A DNA stretch of 64,000 bases from Pseudooceanicola algae (GTDB taxonomy: Bacteria; Pseudomonadota; Alphaproteobacteria; Rhodobacterales; Rhodobacteraceae): assembly GCF_003590145.2 (NCBI RefSeq), contig NZ_CP060436.1:1584001-1648000 (forward strand), read 5' to 3'. This document shows positions 10,628 to 19,583 of this stretch, piece by piece; the first letter of the stretch is position 1, and every line of letters starts with the position of its first letter. Below the pieces are notes generated by a model. That model searched no databases. It had not been told where the DNA came from and saw nothing but the letters and a program-made list of their open reading frames with translations. A program made the position numbers and the translations under genes.

Positions 10628-11692
10628 CTCCTCCGGCCCTTCCGAGATGATCACCATGCAAGAGGCCCCTGCCCCCAGCCCAAGCTGGGGTAGCGCGGCA
10701 AGCCCGGCCGCGCCGCTTGGCGTGCTGGCCAGCCCGGCAGTGGAAAGGGTCGCGACCGCCTGGTCGGCCTCGGCATCGCTGATGGTGACGAAGACATCCC
10801 CGTCCCGCCTCAGCGTCTCGTAGGCCAGCAGCGAGGCATCCTTGCAATCGAGCCGCCCCATATTCGATACCGGACCCGGCGCATGGGCAGGGCGACCGGC
10901 CTTCAGGCTGGCCATGAGGCAGGGCGCGGCCTCGGGTTCCACAACGACGATCCGGGGCTGGTGATCCCAGAAGGCGCGGATATGGGCCGCCGTTGCGGCA
11001 GCAAGTCCGCCGACACCGGCCTGCAGGATGACATGGCTCGGCCAGGCCCCAAGGGCAGCGAAATGCCGTCGGCATTCCTCGGCCAGCACGGTGTACCCTT
11101 CCATCACCAGGGCCGGAGCCTCGGTGTAGCCCTCCCAAGAGCCATCAGCGAGGTGGATCCAGTCGTTTTCGGCGGCCAGGCGCGCGGCCTCGGCAACGCT
11201 GTCTTCGTAGGAGCCCGGCACCCGGATCACCCCGGCCCCGGTCTGGCGGATACGGTCGGCAAAGCCTTCGGGGACGCTTGCGGACAGGACGATCCGGGCA
11301 TGGCCCGAAAAGACCCGCGCCCCGGCAGCGACCGAAAGCCCGTGGTTTCCCGCGCTGGCGGTGATGAAGGTCATGCCCGACGCGGCCCTTTGCGCCGCCG
11401 GGGCCATGGGGTCGTCGCCCCCGGCCCGATCCAGGATCATCTGCGCCACGGCAAAGGCCCCGCCAAGCGCCTTGAAACTGCCCAGCCGCATCCGCGCGGT
11501 TTCATCCTTCAGCCAAAGCGTGCCAACCCCGAAGGTCGCGGCCAGACCGTCTGAGGCAGACAGCGGCGTCGGAGCATATGCGGGACAAGCGGCCAACAGG
11601 GCGCCGGGCCGGTCGGCGGTGGTGCGGTACCCCGCAGGGCGCGGCCCGCGCAGGGCCTGGTCATTCTCATGTATCATCCCGCGACTATGCAT
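10622..11692 (-). CDS. dpaL: Diaminopropionate ammonia-lyase family PLP enzyme
   Basis: A 356-residue fold-type II PLP enzyme of the diaminopropionate ammonia-lyase family, which converts 2,3-diaminopropionate to pyruvate and two ammonia. The PLP lysine is Lys74 in RLGSFKALGGAFA. The motif SAGNHGLSVAAGAR binds the cofactor phosphate region of the substrate, and the late block TPSGAAGLAALP is family-typical. It is shorter than the E. coli protein (about 400 residues), mainly at the termini. ATG 11692 is used; an internal ATG at 11677 is also possible. It is divergent from the transglycosylase gene and stands alone. Confidence 0.82.
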   Translation of the reverse strand: MHSRGMIHENDQALRGPRPAGYRTTADRPGALLAACPAYAPTPLSASDGLAATFGVGTLWLKDETARMRLGSFKALGGAFAVAQMILDRAGGDDPMAPAAQRAASGMTFITASAGNHGLSVAAGARVFSGHARIVLSASVPEGFADRIRQTGAGVIRVPGSYEDSVAEAARLAAENDWIHLADGSWEGYTEAPALVMEGYTVLAEECRRHFAALGAWPSHVILQAGVGGLAAATAAHIRAFWDHQPRIVVVEPEAAPCLMASLKAGRPAHAPGPVSNMGRLDCKDASLLAYETLRRDGDVFVTISDAEADQAVATLSTAGLASTPSGAAGLAALPQLGLGAGASCMVIISEGPEEA

Positions 11693-11783
11693 GAAATCGC
11701 CGCCCCTTCACCGAGGGAATTCACGGGACGGCGCAGAATTCCATGCAAGGGCCCGCCTCTGCCGCGCTGTTGGTCACGGGGCC

Positions 11784-11801
11784 CCGGCAAGGCCTTGCCG
11801 G
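11784..11801. repeat. 18-bp perfect palindrome
   Basis: CCGGCAAGGCCTTGCCGG is a perfect palindrome in the 218-base gap between the divergent ammonia-lyase and transglycosylase genes. Its length and lack of a loop favour a dimeric-regulator site over an RNA hairpin. Confidence 0.5.
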
Positions 11802-11816
11802 CGGTGCAAACCCGAG

Positions 11817-11844
11817 TTGAATGCGCCGGTGCATGGTCTACTCT
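11817..11844 (+). promoter_or_regulatory. Candidate promoter for the lytic transglycosylase
   Basis: TTGAAT (11817-11822) and TACTCT (11839-11844) are separated by 16 bases and lie 67 bases upstream of the mltB-like start. This is a fair sigma-70-type match in otherwise GC-rich DNA. Confidence 0.4.
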
Positions 11845-11910
11845 GCAGGGCAACGGTCGCGCGACAGGACAGCGGCATAGTCAACGACAACCCGACAGGC
11901 AGGCCACATC

Positions 11911-13068
11911 ATGACGACAAGACGACAGTTCACCTTCGGTCTCGGCGCTTCGGGCGCATTGGGCGGTCTCGGCCTGTTGGGGCTTTCGGCCTGTGGCGCG
12001 CCCGGTCCCGGCACGCGGTCCGGCGCCTTGCCCGATGACCTCCGCCCGGTGCGCAACACTGCCTATGACGCCTGGGTCGCCGCCTTCCGGGGCCGGGCCT
12101 CCGCGCAGGGGATTTCGGGCTCGACGCTGGCCACCGCCTTCCGCAATGCCGGATATGTGCCCGGCGTCGTGACCCGCGACCGCAACCAGCCCGAAACCTC
12201 GCGCACGCTTGAGGATTACCTGTCCATCGCCGTGTCGGACGAGCGCGTCAGCAAGGGTCGCCAGGCCTATGCGCGTCAACGGCGGACCCTGAACGCGCTG
12301 GAAGCCCGCTATGGCGTCGAGGCAGAAGTCATCACCGCCGTCTGGGGGCTGGAAAGCTTTTACGGGGAACGGCGCGGCGATGTGCCGGTAATCTCTGCCA
12401 CCTCGACCCTGGCCTATGACGGGCGGCGCGGGGCCTTCTTTGAAAAGCAATTGATGGCCTCGCTGCGGATCCTGCAAAACGGCGACATCGACGCGGACCG
12501 GATGACCGGAAGCTGGGCCGGTGCGATGGGGCATACCCAGTTCATCCCGACCTCCTATCTGGCCTATGCGGTGGATTTCACCGGCGACGGGCGGCGCGAC
12601 ATCTGGTCGGACGATCCGACGGATGCGCTGGCCTCGACCGCGGCCTACCTGTCGCGCAGCGGCTGGAAACACGGCCTGCCCTGGGGCGGAGAGGTCGGCT
12701 ATGGCGCGCCACAGGGGCGGATCATACAGCCCCAGCCCGGCGGGCCCAGCTTTGCCGTCACCAGCAACTTCAACGCGATCAAGCGCTACAACAATTCCGA
12801 TCACTACGCGATCGGCGTCGGACACCTGGCCGACCGGATCGCCGGAGGCGGCCCGCTGAAGGGCAGCTTCCCGCCCGATGAGAACGGCATGACCAAGGCC
12901 GATCGGGTGGCCCTGCAACGCAAGCTGACCGCGCGCGGGTTCGACACCGGCGGGGCAGATGGCGTGCTGGGACCGAACAGCCGCGCCGCCATCGCGTCCT
13001 ATCAAACCAGCATCGGGCAAAGCCCGACCGGCGAGCCTTCGCAAGCGCTGCTGCGCAGTCTCGGCTAG
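11911..13068 (+). CDS. mltB: Lytic murein transglycosylase (MltB family) with peptidoglycan-binding domain
   Basis: A 385-residue exported cell-wall enzyme. The N-terminus has TRRQF (a Tat-like twin arginine) and a lipobox LSAC with Cys28, so it is probably a lipoprotein. The catalytic Glu148 lies in AVWGLESFYGE, the MltB active-site motif. Residues about 320-385 form a peptidoglycan-binding domain (LQRKLTARGFDTGGADGVLG and GPNSRAAIASYQ). It cleaves glycan strands to anhydromuropeptides. It is monocistronic between a divergent ammonia-lyase gene and a convergent response-regulator gene. Confidence 0.9.
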   Translation: MTTRRQFTFGLGASGALGGLGLLGLSACGAPGPGTRSGALPDDLRPVRNTAYDAWVAAFRGRASAQGISGSTLATAFRNAGYVPGVVTRDRNQPETSRTLEDYLSIAVSDERVSKGRQAYARQRRTLNALEARYGVEAEVITAVWGLESFYGERRGDVPVISATSTLAYDGRRGAFFEKQLMASLRILQNGDIDADRMTGSWAGAMGHTQFIPTSYLAYAVDFTGDGRRDIWSDDPTDALASTAAYLSRSGWKHGLPWGGEVGYGAPQGRIIQPQPGGPSFAVTSNFNAIKRYNNSDHYAIGVGHLADRIAGGGPLKGSFPPDENGMTKADRVALQRKLTARGFDTGGADGVLGPNSRAAIASYQTSIGQSPTGEPSQALLRSLG

Positions 13069-13115
13069 CACAGAGGGGCGGTGAAGGGCAGGATCACGAC
13101 AAGATCAGCAGGCGA

Positions 13116-13490
13116 TCACTGCGGCAGGTTCAGCACCGACATCAGGGCCGAGGCGGCAAAGGGCTTGGTCAGAAAGGCCACCGCCCCGGCCTGGCTGCAT
13201 TTGGCCGCCGTCCCGGTTTCGGCAAAGCCCGTCATCACCACGACCGGCAGATCGGGGCGCACCGCATGGGCGGCCACCATGGCCTCGATCCCGGTCAGGG
13301 CGGGCAGATGCAGATCCATCAGGGCGCAGTCGAAATCGAGCGAGCCGAATTCGGCCAGAAAGGCCTCTGCCGAGGCAAAGCCCACCGGGTCGAGCCCGTG
13401 CAGCCGCAGCAGTCGCGTCAGCGACGAGCGCAGCTTGTCATCATCATCTATGATGGCGATACGAGGGAGCGAAGGCGCATTCATGCCCAT
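13116..13490 (-). CDS. Receiver-only response regulator
   Basis: A 124-residue stand-alone receiver domain. The acidic pocket is IIDDDDK, the phospho-acceptor is Asp59 in LMDLHLP, the switch Thr lies in VVMTGF and the conserved Lys in FLTKPF. No output domain follows. It is the last gene on the minus strand after the FixJ-like regulator and the sensor kinase, so it may act as a phosphate sink or competitor for that kinase, or relay to another partner (inference). Confidence 0.88.
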   Translation of the reverse strand: MGMNAPSLPRIAIIDDDDKLRSSLTRLLRLHGLDPVGFASAEAFLAEFGSLDFDCALMDLHLPALTGIEAMVAAHAVRPDLPVVVMTGFAETGTAAKCSQAGAVAFLTKPFAASALMSVLNLPQ

Positions 13491-13546
13491 AGCCTAGCGC
13501 GCCGCGCCGTTGGTGGACAGTCGGCCCTCGGTCTCATATCGTGGCC

Positions 13547-14170
13547 TCATTCGCGCATCAGCCAGACCTTGCGGAAAAGATCCGCCAGGGTCCGCACGCC
13601 GAGCTTCTTCATCACCCGGCCGCGGTGCACCTTGACGGTCTTCTCCGCAATCCCGAGTTCCGCCGCGATCTGCTTGTTGAGCAGGCCCTTTTCGACCCCG
13701 TCCAGCACGTCGCGTTCGCGCGGTGTCAGGCTGCCGAGCGCGCGGTCCAGATCCTGACGTCCGGCGGCGTCGGTCGTGTCGCGGCGATAGCGGTCCTGTG
13801 CGTCGTCGATGGCCGCCAGCAGGGCCTCGGCGCTGATTGGCTTGCTGAGGAAATCCACCGCACCGGCCTTCATCGCGCGTACACTGGCGGGGATCGACCC
13901 TGCGCCGGTGATGAAAATCACCGGGCAGCGCGCATCAAGGGCGGCCAGGCGCGACTGGACCTCGAACCCGTCCATGCCGGGCAGGTTGATGTCGATCAAC
14001 GCGCAGGCGGGACGGCTGGGGTCATAGGCGCCCAGAAAGGCCTCGGCGCTGCCATGCAATTCGCAAGCGTAGCCTTCGGCGCGCAGCAGGCGACCAAGGG
14101 CCACACCCAGCGACCTGTCGTCATCGACAAGGTGAACCGTGGTGTCCCGTATCGTCGTCTCAGCGACCAT
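13547..14170 (-). CDS. FixJ/NarL-type response regulator with LuxR helix-turn-helix
   Basis: A 207-residue response regulator. The receiver domain has Asp60 in LIDINLPG, the Thr in IFITGAG and the Lys in FLSKPI. The C-terminal LuxR-type domain is seen in LTPRERDVLDGVEKG and KTVKVHRGRVMKKLG. It is the likely output partner of the adjacent kinase at 14255. Candidate targets are the tct and amine-oxidase genes upstream on the same strand (inference). Confidence 0.92.
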   Translation of the reverse strand: MVAETTIRDTTVHLVDDDRSLGVALGRLLRAEGYACELHGSAEAFLGAYDPSRPACALIDINLPGMDGFEVQSRLAALDARCPVIFITGAGSIPASVRAMKAGAVDFLSKPISAEALLAAIDDAQDRYRRDTTDAAGRQDLDRALGSLTPRERDVLDGVEKGLLNKQIAAELGIAEKTVKVHRGRVMKKLGVRTLADLFRKVWLMRE

Positions 14171-14254
14171 CTGCGTCCTTCCCTTCTATCCCGGCCCTGC
14201 CCATAGCAGCCCTGCCCCGCGCTGCGAAGACGTTGACCGACTTTTCCCGCCCCC

Positions 14255-16312
14255 TCATGCGGCGCGCAGGATCAGGGCCACGCGGGTGCCTGTCGGGCAG
14301 CCCCGGTCCAGGTCGATCACCCCGTCGTGGGCCGTGGCGATGGTGCGGCAGATCGACAGGCCCAGACCCAGCCCGGCCGCCTTGGAGGACACGAAGGGAC
14401 GAAAGGCCTCGGGCGCGAGAGTTTCGGGAAAACCGCGCCCGGAATCGATCACGGCCATCTCGTAGCGTCCGTCGTCGCGGGCGATCACCTCGATCACCAG
14501 CGACCGTTGGGAGGGATCGACGCTGTCCATCGCATCCAACGCATTGGTGACCAGGTTCAGCAGCACCTGCTGAAGCTGGGGGCGATTGCCCAGCACCATC
14601 GCGGGTCTGGCTGTCGGGCGGACCTCGAACCGGGTCTGGCGATTGGTCAGTTCGGACCGCACCAGCGCCAGAGTGGCGCTGACCACCGTGTTCAGGTCCA
14701 GCGGCTCCAGCGTGATGTCGCCGCGCGCCATGAGGCTGCGCAACTGGCGGATGATCTCGGCGGCGCGCATGTCCGCTTCGATGATGTCCTGCATCACCCC
14801 GCCCATTTCCGCGATGTCCAGGGGGCTGCGATCCAGCAGGCGGCAGCCGGCCTCGGCATTGGCCAGGATCGAGGCCAGCGGCTGATTCAGCTCATGCGCA
14901 AGCGCACCGGACAATTCGCCAAGCTGGGTGGCGCGGGCCAGGTGGATCAACTCCATCCGGTCGCGCATATGGGCCTCGGCCAGGATCTTGCGGCGCTTTT
15001 CCTGAATGATCAGCGCGGTGATCGTGATGCTCTGGGCCAGGATCACGGCCAGGGCGATGCCGATCTCTATCCGGTAGCGTTCAAGGAAACCGGGGTCGTA
15101 GTACAGCAGTTGCGCGCCCTCGGGCACACGGGCCTTGTCGATGCCGAAGCGATCAAGCTGACGCCAGTCGACAAGCGGACTGCGCGGGGTTTCGAGAAAC
15201 TGCGGCAGCTTGACCTTGCCCGTGGCCACATCCCCCGCAAGCTGCCCCGCCGCCAGACCCATTCCGTGAAAGGTATGAACCACCCCGCCCGTCGCCCCGT
15301 CACCGATCATCGTGTCGTAAAGCCCGTAAACCGGCGCGCCGGAGAACTCGGAAATGGTGGCCAGAGCCTCCTTCGGGACAAAGACCTTGCCGTCGGGCCC
15401 CGCAAAGATCGTGGTCACCAGCACGATGGCCTCGCTGTCGAGATCGGCAACGGTGTCGAGGATTTCCTCCATCGGGCGGGCCGTGACATAGGTGACCGGC
15501 AGCCCGTGGTAGCTTGTGCCAAGCACCGCCCGCGCCTTCCTGTCCCAGGCCCGGTCGAAATTTGCCGCCCCGCTGATGACGTGGATCCGCTTTGCCTGCG
15601 GCTGCAATGCCCGCGCCAGGTCGATGGTCGCGGAGACTTCAAAGACGCTGCTCACCCCGCCGACCTGGTCGCCCAACAGCGTCATGTTCTCGGTTTCGGG
15701 ATTGGTCGCACCGAAGATCACCGGCCCGTCCAGCCAGGCTTCGTTGCGATGATCCAGAACGAACTGAAGGGCCAGCGTGCCAAAGGCGACCAATACATCC
15801 GGTTCCCGGTTGTCGTATTTCGCCGCCATGGCGGTAAAGATGCGCTGCTGGGATTCGGCGTCGGAAAAACGCGAGATATCAAGGTATTCCGCAAACAGTT
15901 CGACCTGGCTGCCGATGGTTTCGGCCAGCCCGTCCTGAAGCCCTTCCGCGACGATGATATTGGCCGGCAGCAGGCTGTCTTCCCCGAAGATCGCCAGAAT
16001 GCGGATCGCATCGTCGCTTGCCGGGCGGTCTTTGGTCGGATCGGGCGGACTTTCTGCTGCGAAATCACCCGGCGGCTCGTCAGCCAGGGGCTCGGCTTCA
16101 GACTGGGGTTGGGCTTGGGGTTGGGCTTGAGCCTCGACCGCAACGAAAGCCGCGCCTGCCAGCCAAAGCGCAAGACCCAGCAAGAGCATGACCATGGCCC
16201 GCGCAAGCAGACCAGCCGGAGCCCCATGGCAACCCGTCACGCCCAGCGCAGCCGCGACCCGGCCTCGCCCGCCCAGCCCTTTGGTCGATCCTGTTCCCCG
16301 GCTCCGCCCCAT
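14255..16312 (-). CDS. Sensor histidine kinase with ABC substrate-binding-like sensor domain
   Basis: A 685-residue membrane kinase. A basic N-terminus leads to a hydrophobic anchor at about residues 40-60, then an Ala/Gln/Pro/Glu-rich linker. A large periplasmic domain (about 90-400) resembles the ABC_sub_bind fold (VLVAFGTLALQFV, VIFGATNPE). A second membrane segment lies near 415-435. The dimerisation box is ALAHELNQPLASI near residue 475, followed by an ATPase domain (LLNLVTNALDAMD, DSGRGF, GLGLGLSICRTIA). ATG 16312 is kept because GAAGG lies close upstream. It sits after tctCBA and before two response regulators, so it probably senses a ligand linked to that transport system. Confidence 0.88.
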   Translation of the reverse strand: MGRSRGTGSTKGLGGRGRVAAALGVTGCHGAPAGLLARAMVMLLLGLALWLAGAAFVAVEAQAQPQAQPQSEAEPLADEPPGDFAAESPPDPTKDRPASDDAIRILAIFGEDSLLPANIIVAEGLQDGLAETIGSQVELFAEYLDISRFSDAESQQRIFTAMAAKYDNREPDVLVAFGTLALQFVLDHRNEAWLDGPVIFGATNPETENMTLLGDQVGGVSSVFEVSATIDLARALQPQAKRIHVISGAANFDRAWDRKARAVLGTSYHGLPVTYVTARPMEEILDTVADLDSEAIVLVTTIFAGPDGKVFVPKEALATISEFSGAPVYGLYDTMIGDGATGGVVHTFHGMGLAAGQLAGDVATGKVKLPQFLETPRSPLVDWRQLDRFGIDKARVPEGAQLLYYDPGFLERYRIEIGIALAVILAQSITITALIIQEKRRKILAEAHMRDRMELIHLARATQLGELSGALAHELNQPLASILANAEAGCRLLDRSPLDIAEMGGVMQDIIEADMRAAEIIRQLRSLMARGDITLEPLDLNTVVSATLALVRSELTNRQTRFEVRPTARPAMVLGNRPQLQQVLLNLVTNALDAMDSVDPSQRSLVIEVIARDDGRYEMAVIDSGRGFPETLAPEAFRPFVSSKAAGLGLGLSICRTIATAHDGVIDLDRGCPTGTRVALILRAA
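16105..16128. repeat. 12-bp direct tandem repeat in the kinase linker
   Basis: Two exact copies of GGGGTTGGGCTT encode the Gln-Ala-Gln-Pro repeats after the first membrane segment of the kinase. The unit is a multiple of three, so copy-number change would keep the frame. Confidence 0.6.
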
Positions 16313-16421
16313 GCGCCCTTCCGTCTCTACGTGTCCGTCCCATGACCTGATCCAAGTAGACGGGGCAATGGAATCTTTTACAAGTCACTCGCGTGGCCCC
16401 GCCCCGCCGGATCAGCCTGTG

Positions 16422-17903
16422 TCAGGTCCGGCCGGCCTCTTTTTCACGGTAAAGGGCGGCGAAATGGCCGATGACAAGGCACAGGATCGCCAGTCCCAGG
16501 ATGGCGGCGACGGGCCGGGTAAAGAAGTCGGCCAGCACCTCGACCCGCGTCATGGCGGGGCGGAACTTGGTTTCCATGATGCCGCCCAGCACGAGGCCGA
16601 GAATGATCGGCACCGCCGGCAGGTTCTGCCGCTTCAGGATCAGGCCGAACCAGCCGAAACCGGCGGCCACGGCGCAATCCACCACCGAATTGCGCAGCGA
16701 ATAGACCCCCACGAAGCTGAGCGTCAGGATCATCACGCCAAGAAATCGCGTCGGGATGCGGATGATCCGCAGCAGCAGGTTGGACGAAACAATCATGAAC
16801 AGCACCACGATCACGTTCAGCAGGATCATCGCAACATAAAGCGCATAGACGAAATCCAGCTGGCCCTGAAACAGCTGCGGCCCCGGAATGACGTTGTGCA
16901 CGTAGAAGACCGACAGCATCATCGCCGTCAGCGCCTCGCCCGGAATGCCGAGCGCCAGCAGCGGGATCATCGCCGCCGCCGGGACCGCGTTGTTGGCCGC
17001 TTCCGAGGCAACCAGCCCCTCGGCGCTGCCCTTGCCGAAGGCCTCCGGGGTCCTGGAGGTCTTCTGCGCATAGGTGTAGCTGAGGAATTGCGCAGTGAAT
17101 TCCCCGACGCCGGGGACCATGCCCATCAGAACGCCAAAGCCGGTGCCGACGGCCGCGACACGCTTGTAACCCAACACCTTGGTCATGGCGCGCGCCATGG
17201 AGCCCTTGATCGGCGCGGCCTCGGGGGCGGTTTCCGGTTCGGTCAGCAGGGAAAAGGCCTGTGACAGGGCGAACAGCCCCAGCACCACGACGATCAGCTC
17301 GAACCCCGAGCCCAACCAGTCCTGCCCGAAGGTATAACGCTGCGTGTATTTCAGCGGCTCAAGCCCGATGGTGCCGATAAAGATGCCGAGCCCGGCCAGC
17401 ATCCCTGCGGCCAGCGTCTGACCGCGATGCGCGATGACCACCAGCACCAGCCCCATGAGCGCGGCCAGGAAGATCTCCTTTGAGCCGAACATCGGCGCGA
17501 TCCGGGCCAGCACCGGCGACAAAAGGATCAGCGCCAGGATCGACAGGATACCGCTGACGAAAGAGGCGCCATAGGCCAGACCAAGCGCCTTCAGCGCCTC
17601 GCCCCGTTTGGTCATTGGGTGACCGTCATAGGTGGTCAGAGCATTGACGGCCGTGCCGGGGGTATTGATGAGGATCGCGGGCAGCGAGCCGCCGAACATC
17701 GACGACCCGTAGATCCCCAACAGCATCACCAGCCCGACCAGCGGCGGCAGCGAAAAGGTCGCGGGCAGCAGGATGGCGATAGCCACCGCCGGGCCGACGC
17801 CGGGAATGGCGCCGATGATCACGCCTCCGACCGAGCCGATCAGCAGGGCGATCATCACGTCGAGATGCATCAGCATCCCGATCCCGGAAAGCAGCATGTC
17901 CAT
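16422..17903 (-). CDS. tctA: Tripartite tricarboxylate transporter large permease TctA
   Basis: A 493-residue protein with about 11-12 hydrophobic segments. It carries the TctA hallmarks: GAIPGVGPAVAIAILLP near residue 30, YGSSMFGGSLPAILINTPG near 65, and a second GMVPGVGEFTAQFLSY block near 260. It forms the channel of a sodium- or proton-driven, binding-protein-dependent carrier for carboxylates. It lies after tctB with a 25-base gap and before the sensor kinase. Confidence 0.94.
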   Translation of the reverse strand: MDMLLSGIGMLMHLDVMIALLIGSVGGVIIGAIPGVGPAVAIAILLPATFSLPPLVGLVMLLGIYGSSMFGGSLPAILINTPGTAVNALTTYDGHPMTKRGEALKALGLAYGASFVSGILSILALILLSPVLARIAPMFGSKEIFLAALMGLVLVVIAHRGQTLAAGMLAGLGIFIGTIGLEPLKYTQRYTFGQDWLGSGFELIVVVLGLFALSQAFSLLTEPETAPEAAPIKGSMARAMTKVLGYKRVAAVGTGFGVLMGMVPGVGEFTAQFLSYTYAQKTSRTPEAFGKGSAEGLVASEAANNAVPAAAMIPLLALGIPGEALTAMMLSVFYVHNVIPGPQLFQGQLDFVYALYVAMILLNVIVVLFMIVSSNLLLRIIRIPTRFLGVMILTLSFVGVYSLRNSVVDCAVAAGFGWFGLILKRQNLPAVPIILGLVLGGIMETKFRPAMTRVEVLADFFTRPVAAILGLAILCLVIGHFAALYREKEAGRT

Positions 17904-17928
17904 CAGGTAGCCTCGGTTCGGTTCATGG

Positions 17929-18555
17929 TCAGAAGTTGGTCATCAGGAAAGAGCGCGCCTCGCCCGGCGGCAGCAGGTCGTAGATGTCCCCGGCGGGGAT
18001 GTTGACGCCGAGAAAGCCCTTGAACAGCGCCACCACCGCAAGGCCGAACAGTGCCGACAGGCCCATCCAGCGGGCATTGCGGTAGCCCATGCGCCAGCTC
18101 AGCGTGCAACAGAATGCGATGGTGGCCAGCAGGTAGCCGATCACCGGCACCAACCAGACATAGGCGATGAACCAGACCATGAATTCGCCCGCCCGCGCCC
18201 AGGCGCCCAGTTCTGCCCGCAACCCCGGCAAGCGATGCGAGCCAAGCGCCACCACGAGGTAGCCGCCCGAAAACACCAGCATCACGAAGAGCGCGATCGC
18301 AGGCCAGAAGGCAGGCTGCACGTATAGTTTCGTGCGCGGCACCCATTGGGTCTGCCAGGGCAGCAGGATCAGCAACAGCAGCGACAGGGCAAAGAAGGCC
18401 GCCGCAAAGACGGCCTCGCCCGCGCGGCCATGGCGCTGAAACAGGTCCTGCAGGGTGCGCGTGCGGATCAGGGTCTGGAACCGGGTGCCGAAGCGTTGCC
18501 CCGGACGTGGCGGAATATCCACGCCCGGAACTGGCCGGCGGTTTGCCTTACTCAT
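17929..18555 (-). CDS. tctB: Tripartite tricarboxylate transporter small permease TctB
   Basis: A 208-residue protein with four to five hydrophobic segments after a 40-residue polar N-terminus. Size and position between tctC and tctA identify it as TctB, a family with low sequence conservation. It probably stabilises TctA in the membrane. It starts 24 bases after the tctC stop. Confidence 0.85.
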   Translation of the reverse strand: MSKANRRPVPGVDIPPRPGQRFGTRFQTLIRTRTLQDLFQRHGRAGEAVFAAAFFALSLLLLILLPWQTQWVPRTKLYVQPAFWPAIALFVMLVFSGGYLVVALGSHRLPGLRAELGAWARAGEFMVWFIAYVWLVPVIGYLLATIAFCCTLSWRMGYRNARWMGLSALFGLAVVALFKGFLGVNIPAGDIYDLLPPGEARSFLMTNF

Positions 18556-18579
18556 GGCGCGATGTGCTCCTGTCGGGCA

Positions 18580-19518
18580 TCATTCGTCCAACAGCGCACC
18601 GATGGCGCCACGGGCGGTCATGTCGGCCTCGATCTGGGCCTCGGATTCGGCTGCATCCTGCCAGTAGATCAGCGCACCGGTATCTGCCGCCAGCGTTCTG
18701 GCCGCCTCCGACGCCATGACCTTTTCCGCGACGGCGGCGATCTTGTCACGGGCCTCCTGGGGCACATCGGCGGCAACGAACAACCCGTTCCACAGCGCCA
18801 GATCCAGTTCCGGCAGCAGTTCGCCCACCGTGGGGGCGTCAGGGGTCAGGGGGATACGCTCGGACCCGATCGAGGCCAGCACCTTGATGCTGTCGAGGCA
18901 GGGAAAGACCTGTTGCAGGGTGGTGTTCATCACGTCCACGTCGCCCGAAGCCAGCGAGTTGCAATCCAGCGCATCGAAGGCGGCTTCATAGGCAAAATCG
19001 AAGCCCTTGGCCTTGGCCACAGCAAAGGTGATCTGCGTCGGGGTCAGCATGGCGCCGAAATGGCCCAGGGCGACGTCGTTGTCCTGCGCATAGGCGGCCA
19101 GTTCGTCCAGCGTGTCATAGGGCGCATCGCCCGAGGTCGCGATAACGAAGGGATAGGTGACGAAGATGCCGATCGGTTCGAACGGATTGGGTGACAGGGC
19201 GGGGATGCCGATATCGGGGCCCGACAACGGCACATCCGACACGAAGGAGCCGATGGTGTAGCCATCCGCATCCGCATTGGCCACATCGACCGCCCCGGGG
19301 AAGGGCCCGCCGCCGCCGCCGGGCTTGTTCACCACGGCCGCCGCGACGCCGTATTCGGACTGGAATTCGTCGGCGATCATCCGGGTCAGGATGTCTTCCA
19401 GGTCGCCCGGCGGGAAGGGCACGACGAATTCGACGGGCTTTTCGGGGTATTCGGCCAGGGCCGCCACCGGCAGGGCGGCAAGGGCGGTGCCAAGGGCCAG
19501 CTTTGCAAATCGGGTCAT
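18580..19518 (-). CDS. tctC: Tripartite tricarboxylate transporter substrate-binding protein TctC
   Basis: A 312-residue periplasmic binding protein of the Bug/TctC family. The signal peptide ends near residue 22 (ALAEYPEKPVEF). YPEKPVEFVVPFPPGDLEDI is the family opening, with PPGD in place of the usual PPGG, and VVNKPGGGGG is the conserved ligand loop. ATG 19518 has a GGAGAGAG ribosome site. Ligands of this family are mostly carboxylates. Being downstream of an amine oxidase, an aryl- or alkyl-carboxylate is possible (inference). Confidence 0.92.
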   Translation of the reverse strand: MTRFAKLALGTALAALPVAALAEYPEKPVEFVVPFPPGDLEDILTRMIADEFQSEYGVAAAVVNKPGGGGGPFPGAVDVANADADGYTIGSFVSDVPLSGPDIGIPALSPNPFEPIGIFVTYPFVIATSGDAPYDTLDELAAYAQDNDVALGHFGAMLTPTQITFAVAKAKGFDFAYEAAFDALDCNSLASGDVDVMNTTLQQVFPCLDSIKVLASIGSERIPLTPDAPTVGELLPELDLALWNGLFVAADVPQEARDKIAAVAEKVMASEAARTLAADTGALIYWQDAAESEAQIEADMTARGAIGALLDE

Positions 19519-19583
19519 GGGGTCTCTCTCCTGTTGGTGGTTTGTTGTTTTTCTTCGGTATTCGGGCAGTCAATCGGCGGGGA

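Noticed and set aside
14327-16345. A 672-codon open frame on the plus strand across the sensor kinase
   Set aside because: It is antisense to a well-supported kinase. Its residue make-up (His, Gln, Arg and Gly rich, no domains) is what a GC-rich gene gives on the reverse strand.
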